Of a stretch of 5,533 bases of DNA, positions 1 to 4,572 are shown piece after piece. A model generated the notes under the pieces. It worked only from the letters and a program-made list of their open reading frames with translations, ran no database searches and was not told the DNA's origin. The position numbers were made by a program, and so were the translations under genes. The DNA comes from W11650 sp041844915 (GTDB taxonomy: Bacteria; Bacillota; Clostridia; Lachnospirales; Vallitaleaceae). Positions within the stretch are counted from its first letter, which is position 1, and each line of letters begins with the position of its first letter. The stretch spans positions 1-5,533 of the forward strand of contig JBGZBY010000018.1 in assembly GCA_041844915.1 (NCBI GenBank), read 5' to 3'.

Positions 1-489
1 CTGATGAATGATCTTTTTTACGATCCGAATCTCTTGGAACGGATGAGTAAAGGGATTATTTCGTACTATGATCTATCGACGATCGACTATGTGGCAACAA
101 TTGAAACGAAAGGAATTCCCTTAGCTACCAAAATTGCTGGACTTGCGAACAAACCGTTGATTATTATCAGGAAAAGGACTGTGCTTACGGAAGGAACATC
201 CCTTTATAAAAATTATACAGATAGTAATAGCGGGCAAATCAAGACAATGACAGTATCACTTAAAGCAGTAAAAAGAGGAAGCCGAGTACTATTTGTAGAT
301 GATTTTATGAGAGCGGGTGGAACGGCAAATGCGGTAAAAGACCTACTGAAAGAATTGGATGCCGAGCTGGTGGGAATTGCGGTTGTTATGGTGACAGGAA
401 TACCCCAAAAGAAGGTAATCGATAATTATCAGGCACTAGTTGAGTATGATGGGGTAAGAAACGGAAAAATTTTGATTACTCCTAGATGA
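1..489 (+). CDS. purR: PurR-type purine operon repressor, C-terminal part (5' end outside window)
   Basis: This is the C-terminal effector domain of a PurR-like transcriptional repressor. In the Bacillus family member, an N-terminal winged helix binds PurBox DNA and a type I phosphoribosyltransferase fold binds PRPP, which relieves repression of purine genes. The sequence shows the PRPP-loop signature VLFVDDFMRAGGTANAV (counted from the ATG at base 4, residues 95-111), the upstream TKGIPLA strand-loop (35-41) and the PurR-typical LTEGTSLYKNY (61-71). The FMRAGGT form is characteristic of PurR and differs from enzymatic phosphoribosyltransferases. The frame is open to the left edge, so the Met at base 4 is internal. 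About 162 of the usual 270-285 residues are present, and the winged helix lies outside. spoVG follows after 35 bases with no terminator between, so the two are probably cotranscribed. Assignment is confident; DNA-binding specificity cannot be judged here. Confidence 0.93.
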   Translation: MMNDLFYDPNLLERMSKGIISYYDLSTIDYVATIETKGIPLATKIAGLANKPLIIIRKRTVLTEGTSLYKNYTDSNSGQIKTMTVSLKAVKRGSRVLFVDDFMRAGGTANAVKDLLKELDAELVGIAVVMVTGIPQKKVIDNYQALVEYDGVRNGKILITPR

Positions 490-507
490 TCCTGATAGTC
501 TTATACT

Positions 508-515
508 AGAAGGAG
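508..515 (+). promoter_or_regulatory. Ribosome binding site of spoVG
   Basis: AGAAGGAG lies 9 bases before the spoVG ATG, a near-perfect complement to the 16S rRNA tail. It fixes the start at base 525 and predicts strong translation. Confidence 0.85.
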
Positions 516-524
516 CCTAAGCAT

Positions 525-818
525 ATGGAAATCACAGATATTAGAATAAGAAAAATAGACAAAGACGGAAAGATGAAAGCGATCGTTTCTATTACATTTG
601 ACAATGCTTTTGTAGTACATGATATTAAAGTAATAGAAGGAAAAAAAGGATTGTTTATTGCAATGCCGAGCAGGAGAGCGCTGGACAATGAATTTAAGGA
701 CATTGCACATCCGATCAATCCGGAAACCAGAAATCAGCTTCAGGAAATGGTCTTAGAGAAATACCAAGAGACTCTAAGTCAAGAAGAAGCAGTTGAAATC
801 GGCCATTACGCCGGATAA
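525..818 (+). CDS. spoVG: SpoVG, septation/sporulation regulator
   Basis: SpoVG is a small cytoplasmic nucleic-acid-binding regulator. In Bacillus it affects asymmetric septation and cortex formation during sporulation, and in other Firmicutes it modulates virulence or envelope genes. The 97 residues match the family's usual length. The conserved core is visible from the N-terminus: MEITDIRIRKI (1-11), GKMKAIVSITFDNAFVVHDIKV (about 15-36), GLFIAMPSRR (42-51) and the FKDIAHPINPETR stretch (57-69) leading into the C-terminal helix thought to contribute to DNA/RNA contact. The start is set by a strong ribosome binding site at 508-515. The gene sits 35 bases after purR, without the yabJ that separates them in Bacillus. 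It is followed 40 bases after its stop by an intrinsic terminator, so it probably ends the purR transcript. No sigma-H-type promoter was recognised in the short gap. Confidence 0.96.
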   Translation: MEITDIRIRKIDKDGKMKAIVSITFDNAFVVHDIKVIEGKKGLFIAMPSRRALDNEFKDIAHPINPETRNQLQEMVLEKYQETLSQEEAVEIGHYAG

Positions 819-858
819 AAATCAATTCAACAAAAAAAGTCCTAAAGGGGAGAAAAAG

Positions 859-887
859 GCGAGAGCAGAAGTTGCTTTCGCTTTTTT
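859..887 (+). terminator. Rho-independent terminator after spoVG
   Basis: A 9-bp stem pairs GCGAGAGCA (859-867) with TGCTTTCGC (873-881), including one G·U pair, around the 5-base loop GAAGT. Six T residues (882-887) follow directly, and an A-run (853-857) precedes. This is a textbook intrinsic terminator and separates purR-spoVG from glmU-prs. Confidence 0.88.
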
Positions 888-1039
888 GATAGATATCCCA
901 AAGGGCTTTTGGGGAGAAGAGCTTAGGGCTTTGTCGAAAAAGTGCTGACCATCCCCTACAGCGTGCTGCCGCATCGGAGTTTAATTCAGAAAAGCTTTGA
1001 TACGGCGGAAAACGGAATAAAAAAAAGAAGGAATTGTTA
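888..1039. other. Non-coding stretch between spoVG terminator and glmU promoter
   Basis: Together with the terminator and leader, this is part of a 382-base gap between spoVG and glmU. I see no convincing gene on either strand. It contains a short hairpin, CCCAAA (897-902) with TTTGGG (908-913), that lacks a T-tract, and two copies of AGGGCTTT (902-909 and 925-932). A GTG-initiated 33-codon frame (942-1043) has no ribosome binding site or recognisable similarity. The segment is best read as spacer upstream of the glmU promoter. Confidence 0.5.
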
Positions 1040-1069
1040 TTGACAAATAAGGGGGGAACGATGTAATAT
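1040..1069 (+). promoter_or_regulatory. Sigma-A-type promoter for glmU-prs
   Basis: A consensus -35 TTGACA (1040-1045) is followed after 18 bases by TAATAT (1064-1069), a good -10. It lies just downstream of the spoVG terminator and 130 bases before the glmU start, in the right orientation. The transcript would start near 1076. This is a sequence match only. The alternative -10 frame GTAATA (1063-1068) gives 17-base spacing. Confidence 0.7.
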
Positions 1070-1075
1070 GAGGTG

Positions 1076-1200
1076 TGGAAATGTACAAGGCTTTGTGAAG
1101 TCTTGGCGTGTTTCGCGGAAAACCTTTGAAAAAAGGCTGTAATGGCGTCGGTGGGATGCTGAATTGGCAGGCAGAAAAACGCAGATAAAAAGGAAATAAG
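1076..1200 (+). promoter_or_regulatory. Structured 5' leader of glmU-prs mRNA
   Basis: If transcription starts near 1076, the mRNA has an untranslated leader of about 125 nt. It holds an 8-bp hairpin, CAAGGCTT (1086-1093) with AAGTCTTG (1098-1105) around TGTG and including one G·U pair. A second hairpin is CCTTT (1123-1127), GAAA tetraloop, AAAGG (1132-1136). Neither is followed by a T-tract, so neither is a terminator. It matches no riboswitch class I know, and a control role is inference only. The glmU ribosome binding site (AAAAAGGAAA, 1187-1196) closes it, with GGA 6 bases before the start. Confidence 0.4.
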
Positions 1201-2514
1201 ATGGAAACGACTCTTTTATGGGAATCACCGATTGAAAAGGAATTAAAGGAAGAAAAGTTTTTGGGGAGGCCAGCCTGGGAGTATACAAAAGAGCTTTTTC
1301 AGGCAACGGGCTGCGAGTACCGAGAATGTCGTGAGGAGGATTATTGGGTCGTTCGTTTCTTACAGGGGAATCGGGCTTTTTTGGCGGAGGCTGGCACTTT
1401 GCCGAAAAAGCCGGTTTTGTATTTTTTGGGACATTATCCATCGCTTCCGGCGGAAGTCCTGCGGGATTTTTTGCAGGCGCAGGCCGGTGAGCAGCTGGCG
1501 CTGCTTTCTTTGCCCTCTGGTCGGTGGCTGGGAAAAAAGGAACCGATATGCTTTTTGTGGCGACCTTTAGCCGGAGAGGAAGGAGCGGAGAGTCCAAAAC
1601 GGCTTGATGCTGGAAAAGAGGAACACTCGGAAGGGACAGGGCAAAAGCCGCAGCCAGGCGGCGTATATGCCGAACAGACGATGGCGCTTTTGCTGAGCCG
1701 GTTAAACAGTAAAAAAGCATTGCCGTCCGTAGAGTGCGAGCTTCGGCAAAAAAATAATCGGGAATGGATGGAAAAAGGAGTAGAGCTTGCCGATATAGAT
1801 AGCATACAGATAGATCATGCAGCGGAGATAGAGGTAGGCGCGTTTCTGTGTCGGGGCGCGAGGATTTTAGGCAGCTCAGTGATTGGTGCGAATTGTTATA
1901 TTGGTGCAAATTGTGAAGTGAAAGATTCTCAAATTGAAAGTGGCAGTCGAATCGTTTATTCCTGCATCGAAAACAGCCAAATTGGCGAGGATTGTGAGAT
2001 TGGCCCCTTTAGCTATATCAAGGCGGGCAGCGTGATCGGCAGAAAAAACCAAATCGTGCAATCCCAGCTTGAAGGTTGCCGCACCGGCGAGGCCTGCAAT
2101 ATTGGCCCCTTTAGCTATATTCGGCCGGATTCGGTGATCGGAGAGCGTGTTCGGATCGGAGATTTTGTTGAAATCAAAAACTCGGTCATCGGAGAGGATA
2201 CGATGATTTCTCATCTGACCTATGTCGGCGATGCCGATGTTGGAAAAAATGTCAATTTTGGCTGTGGAACAGTGCTGGTAAATTATGACGGAATGTATAA
2301 GCATCGCTCGGTGATCGAGGATAATGCATTTATCGGCTGCAACAGCAATTTAGTGTCGCCGGTACATATCGGAAAAAGAGCCTTTATCGCGGCGGGCTCG
2401 ACGATTACAGAGGATTTGCCGGCAAATAGCCTTGGTATTGCCAGAGCAAGACAGCAAATAAAGGAAAATTGGGTAACTAATCGGAAGGACAATGAAGGAG
2501 GCAAAAACAAATGA
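1201..2514 (+). CDS. glmU: GlmU-like glucosamine-1-phosphate N-acetyltransferase with degenerate uridylyltransferase domain
   Basis: Normal GlmU (about 450-460 residues) acetylates glucosamine-1-phosphate at its C-terminal beta-helix and then adds UMP at its N-terminal domain, giving UDP-GlcNAc. This 437-residue protein keeps the hexapeptide-repeat helix (about 205-420) with the residues matching E. coli R333, K351, H363, Y366, N377, N386, Y387 and K392. These are R308, K326, H338, Y341, N352, N361, Y362 and K367, with identical spacing. The N-terminal domain is reduced. The glycine-rich LxAGxGTRM loop is missing (residues 1-16 read METTLLWESPIEKELK), and the metal-binding GD is GH (H78, in VLYFLGHYPSLPAEVL). 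Family-like traces survive at FLGRPAWEY (20-28) and 168-204, where N169 may match the second metal ligand. Residues 125-155 look like a disordered linker. Residues 249-316 are a tandem duplication. There is no missing N-terminus upstream in any frame. Its stop overlaps prs by 4 bases. Acetyltransferase activity is likely; uridylyl transfer is doubtful. Confidence 0.88.
   Translation: METTLLWESPIEKELKEEKFLGRPAWEYTKELFQATGCEYRECREEDYWVVRFLQGNRAFLAEAGTLPKKPVLYFLGHYPSLPAEVLRDFLQAQAGEQLALLSLPSGRWLGKKEPICFLWRPLAGEEGAESPKRLDAGKEEHSEGTGQKPQPGGVYAEQTMALLLSRLNSKKALPSVECELRQKNNREWMEKGVELADIDSIQIDHAAEIEVGAFLCRGARILGSSVIGANCYIGANCEVKDSQIESGSRIVYSCIENSQIGEDCEIGPFSYIKAGSVIGRKNQIVQSQLEGCRTGEACNIGPFSYIRPDSVIGERVRIGDFVEIKNSVIGEDTMISHLTYVGDADVGKNVNFGCGTVLVNYDGMYKHRSVIEDNAFIGCNSNLVSPVHIGKRAFIAAGSTITEDLPANSLGIARARQQIKENWVTNRKDNEGGKNK
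1945..2148 (+). repeat. 102-bp in-frame tandem duplication inside glmU
   Basis: Two adjacent 34-codon units (1945-2046 and 2047-2148) encode similar peptides. Both contain IGPFSYI followed by SVIG, and both begin with an x-x-I-V-x-S pattern; about 18 of the first 32 residues are identical. In the DNA, ATTGGCCCCTTTAGCTATAT is exact at 1999-2018 and 2101-2120. Canonical GlmU has one such IGPF segment before the RPDSVIG strand, so one unit is extra and would add roughly two turns to the beta-helix. Confidence 0.8.
2494..2501 (+). promoter_or_regulatory. Ribosome binding site of prs inside the end of glmU
   Basis: GAAGGAGG lies 9 bases before the ATG at 2511 and within the last glmU codons. It decides for that start over the in-frame ATG at 2532 (MDK), which has no such site. 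The ATGA overlap of the glmU stop and prs start suggests translational coupling. Confidence 0.85.
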
Positions 2515-3494
2515 GCAGTCATGGCCAGTATATGGATAAGATAAAAATCTTTTCCGGAGGCGCAAATCGAAGCTTAGCAGAGAAAATAGCACATTATCTG
2601 GGACTGGAATTATCTGCGGCGGAAGTGGGGCAGTTCAGCGATGGAGAAACCTTTGTCAAGGTTGGAGAAATGGTGCGCGGAGTGGATTGCTTTATTATCA
2701 ATTCTACTTCTTATCCGGTCAACGATCATTTGATGGAGCTGCTGATAATGATCGACGCATTGCATAGGGCGTCCGCCGGCAGAATCACGGCAGTAATCCC
2801 CTATTACGGATATGCCAGACAAGATCGAAAAGCAAGGGCGAGAGATCCGATTTCTGCGAGGTTGGTTGCCGATTTATTGCAGGCTGCCGGTGCGGACAGA
2901 GTGCTGACAATGGATCTTCATTCCGCGCAGATTCAGGGATTTTTCTCAATTCCAGTGGATCATATGTATGCGCGGCCTCTTTTGGCGGAATATTATGCCA
3001 AAAAAATCAAGGGCAGGGAAAGCGAATTCGTCATGGTATCGCCCGATGTCGGCTCGGTAAAACGAACCAGAGCGATGGCAACGGATTTGAATATGCCGAT
3101 TGCCATTATTGATAAACGCCGGCCGGAGCCTAACGTCAGCGAGGTTATGAATATTATCGGCGAGGTCAATGGCAAAAATGTAATCATCGTAGACGACATG
3201 ATTGATACGGCAGGTACCATTGTCAACGCCGCGCAAGCATTGAAGGAGCAAGGAGCTAAAACGGTTTACGCCTGCTGCACACATCCAGTGCTGTCGGGAG
3301 CGGCCATTGAAAGAATTAAAAATTCACCGATTGAGGAGCTTTTGGCGCTGGATACCATTGAGCTGCCGGAGGAAAAGAAGCTACCCAAGATTCGTCAGTT
3401 GACTGCTGCCGAAGTGCTGGGCAACGCGATTTTAAACATTCATGACAATCGTTCGGTATCGCAGCTTTTTACCTATCGCCACACGGAGTCGTAA
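2511..3494 (+). CDS. prs: Ribose-phosphate pyrophosphokinase (PRPP synthetase, class I)
   Basis: Prs transfers pyrophosphate from ATP to ribose-5-phosphate, making PRPP for purine, pyrimidine, His, Trp and NAD synthesis in the cytoplasm. The 327 residues are slightly above the usual 310-320; the surplus is a short N-terminal lead (MSSHGQYMD). Visible landmarks, in order, are FSDGE (42-46), the ATP-site and oligomer segment PYYGYARQDRKARARDPIS (97-115), the catalytic His of MDLHSAQIQGFF (H137), the VSPDVGSVKRTR loop (176-187), the flexible-loop DKRRP (201-205) and the PRPP-binding VIIVDDMIDTAGTI (224-237). The C-terminus carries CCTHPVLSG and a final SVSQLF, as in Bacillus Prs. No key residue appears missing. 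It shares a 4-base overlap with glmU, as in the conserved Firmicute pair. Its product is the expected effector of the PurR at the left end. No strong terminator follows. Confidence 0.97.
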   Translation: MSSHGQYMDKIKIFSGGANRSLAEKIAHYLGLELSAAEVGQFSDGETFVKVGEMVRGVDCFIINSTSYPVNDHLMELLIMIDALHRASAGRITAVIPYYGYARQDRKARARDPISARLVADLLQAAGADRVLTMDLHSAQIQGFFSIPVDHMYARPLLAEYYAKKIKGRESEFVMVSPDVGSVKRTRAMATDLNMPIAIIDKRRPEPNVSEVMNIIGEVNGKNVIIVDDMIDTAGTIVNAAQALKEQGAKTVYACCTHPVLSGAAIERIKNSPIEELLALDTIELPEEKKLPKIRQLTAAEVLGNAILNIHDNRSVSQLFTYRHTES

Positions 3495-3500
3495 AAAGCT
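3463..3500. repeat. Inverted repeat spanning the prs stop codon
   Basis: AGCTTTTTAC (3463-3472) and GTAAAAAGCT (3491-3500) are perfect 10-base inverted arms around an 18-base loop, with the prs stop codon lying in the right arm. The stem is AT-rich and lacks a trailing T-tract on either strand, so it is not a standard terminator. It may be a 3'-end mRNA structure or coincidence. Confidence 0.4.
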
Positions 3501-3551
3501 TATCCGGGCAAAAGACATAAAAGCGGGACAGCCGCGACAGGATTTTTGATA

Positions 3552-3585
3552 AAGCAAAGCTTTCACTTGTATGCGAAAGCTGCTT
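3552..3585. terminator. Hairpin between convergent prs and LURP-one gene, possible weak terminator
   Basis: AGCTTTC (3558-3564) pairs perfectly with GAAAGCT (3575-3581) around a 10-base loop. The stem continues as AAGC (3552-3555) with GCTT (3582-3585) past a two-A bulge. It is central in the 160-base gap between converging genes, where a bidirectional terminator is expected. A proper T-tract is missing on both strands, so termination is only a guess. Confidence 0.3.
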
Positions 3586-3654
3586 GAAAAAAGCTTGTCA
3601 GGCAGTCCCTATTTTTATACTTGATTTTTTGTAAAATGAACATTTCTAAAAAGC

Positions 3655-4143
3655 TTAGTGCCTTCTTTCCTTTGTGTCCTTGATATCGTCGACAACGATT
3701 AAAACAGCTAAAAGATCTGCTTCATAGTGCGGCTGAAAAATCTGTAGGGTATAGGTATCGCCCCATGACAGATATTCCTTTTTTATATTGCCGATTTGTC
3801 CTTCTGGGCCATAAACAGCAAAATTCATGCCCCAAAAATCGCCGTTTAAATTTAGGGAATAAGCATCGGAGAGAATGTCAATATTTGTTTTAAGAAAGCT
3901 GAGATTTTTCTTTATTATTAAGGATTTTCCATTGGAAAAATCGACAGTGTACTGCGGCAGAAAAGTAAAAAGCTCCTTGCGGATAACAAAAGAGGACTGG
4001 CCGTCAGCTTTTCTGACATGTACGGTGTTTCCGATAAGCTCAAATTCCTGATCAACATAATAGACAGCATTTTGGGCAAAATCAAAGACCTCATAATGAT
4101 CTGTAATTTTAAAAACTTTTTGTTTAATGTATAGCTCATACAT
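3655..4143 (-). CDS. LURP-one-related / YxjI family protein
   Basis: This 162-residue protein resembles the LURP-one-related family (Tubby/scramblase-like beta-barrel, with Bacillus YxjI as a bacterial member). The bacterial function is not established. Family marks are the N-terminal LYIKQKVFKITDHYEVFD (4-21), VYYVDQEFELIGNTVHV (27-43), RKELFTFLPQYTVDF (55-69), the GDFWGMNFAVYG strand pair (101-112), KKEYLSWGDTYTLQI (121-135) and a hydrophobic C-terminal strand/helix LLAVLIVVDDI (144-154). The length is typical and there is no signal peptide. The start is supported by GGAGG (complement of 4156-4160), 12 bases upstream. It lies 38 bases downstream of the small basic gene and is probably cotranscribed with it. 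It converges on prs. Family membership comes from recognised motif pattern, and the biological role is open. Confidence 0.82.
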   Translation of the reverse strand: MYELYIKQKVFKITDHYEVFDFAQNAVYYVDQEFELIGNTVHVRKADGQSSFVIRKELFTFLPQYTVDFSNGKSLIIKKNLSFLKTNIDILSDAYSLNLNGDFWGMNFAVYGPEGQIGNIKKEYLSWGDTYTLQIFQPHYEADLLAVLIVVDDIKDTKERRH

Positions 4144-4181
4144 GATTGTTAATAGCCTCCAATTTCTGCAACTGCGGGCTT

Positions 4182-4358
4182 TTATTTTAAAAGACTTTTC
4201 ACCAGCCTTTTAAACCATTGTCCAGCTTTGCTTGCCGTTTGATTTTTAACAAATTGTACGGGATCCTTAGCAAATCGAATTCCTTTTTTTATTTGGGCGG
4301 CAGCTTTATCGACCTGCTTAGCAGCGGTATTGCGTTTTTTTGATGAGCGTGTTGCCAT
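4182..4358 (-). CDS. Small, very basic 58-residue protein of unknown function
   Basis: I do not recognise this protein. The frame starts at ATG (complement of 4356-4358), with GAAAGGA (complement of 4365-4371) 6 bases upstream, a well-placed ribosome binding site, and ends at TAA (4182-4184). It encodes 58 residues with 12 Lys and 4 Arg against 2 Asp and no Glu, a net charge of about +14. The N-terminus MATRSSKKRNTAAKQ looks flexible. Residues about 15-31 and 42-58 (ending WFKRLVKSLLK) could form basic amphipathic helices, with KDPVQFVKN between them. There is no signal peptide or transmembrane segment. The charge would suit binding nucleic acid or an anionic membrane surface, but that is inference. 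The LURP-one gene follows after 38 bases, implying a shared transcript. Coding is supported by the ribosome binding site, spacing and sensible composition, and not by known homologues. Confidence 0.72.
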   Translation of the reverse strand: MATRSSKKRNTAAKQVDKAAAQIKKGIRFAKDPVQFVKNQTASKAGQWFKRLVKSLLK

Positions 4359-4407
4359 GAAATTTCCTTTCTGCTGATTTTTTCAATCAAACTCTTTCGG
4401 CTTTGGG

Positions 4408-4426
4408 TATCATTTTTGAAATGATA
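4408..4426. promoter_or_regulatory. Perfect 19-base inverted repeat upstream of the small basic gene
   Basis: TATCATTT (4408-4415) and AAATGATA (4419-4426) are perfect 8-base arms around TTG. The repeat sits 50-68 bases upstream of the small gene's start. A possible minus-strand -10 (TATAAA, complement of 4452-4457) lies further upstream but has no good -35. The repeat could be a repressor operator or a leader hairpin. No T-tract follows on the strand where a terminator would be needed. Confidence 0.4.
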
Positions 4427-4572
4427 TGTTCTTTTCTTATTCCATGCTTATTTTATATGCTTTTTGCCTTTGGAAGGGAAAACAGCTTTAAATTGATGAA
4501 GGGCTGGTGGACATTAGTTTTCTCTTTGAAAAAATATGTTGGAAACGAGAAAGCATAGGAAAGCGTAAGGAA

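Noticed and set aside
502..507. TATACT as a -10 for a spoVG promoter
   Set aside because: No -35 lies at acceptable spacing (the nearest TTGATT, 472-477, is 24 bases away), and the implied start would fall in the ribosome binding site.
942..1043. GTG-initiated 33-codon frame in the spoVG-glmU gap, considered as a gene remnant or the missing GlmU N-terminus
   Set aside because: It has no ribosome binding site, no LxAGxGTRM or other GlmU motif in any frame of 819-1200, and no recognised family. glmU itself has a good start at 1201, so a simple frameshift does not explain its short N-terminus.
1037..1909. Long 290-codon open frame on the minus strand
   Set aside because: It is antisense to the leader and first half of glmU, is rich in Pro and Ser as expected of an antisense shadow, and has no recognisable domain or ribosome binding site. 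The plus-strand frame has clear homology.
3523..3547. GCGG/CCGC stem followed by a T-run after prs as a terminator
   Set aside because: The stem is only 4 bp and the T-run starts several bases after it. This is too weak to call.
4501..4572. Search for a murG terminator, including TTTCTC/GAGAAA arms
   Set aside because: The arms are short, AT-rich and widely spaced, and no T-tract follows on the minus strand. murG transcripts may run on into the small gene.
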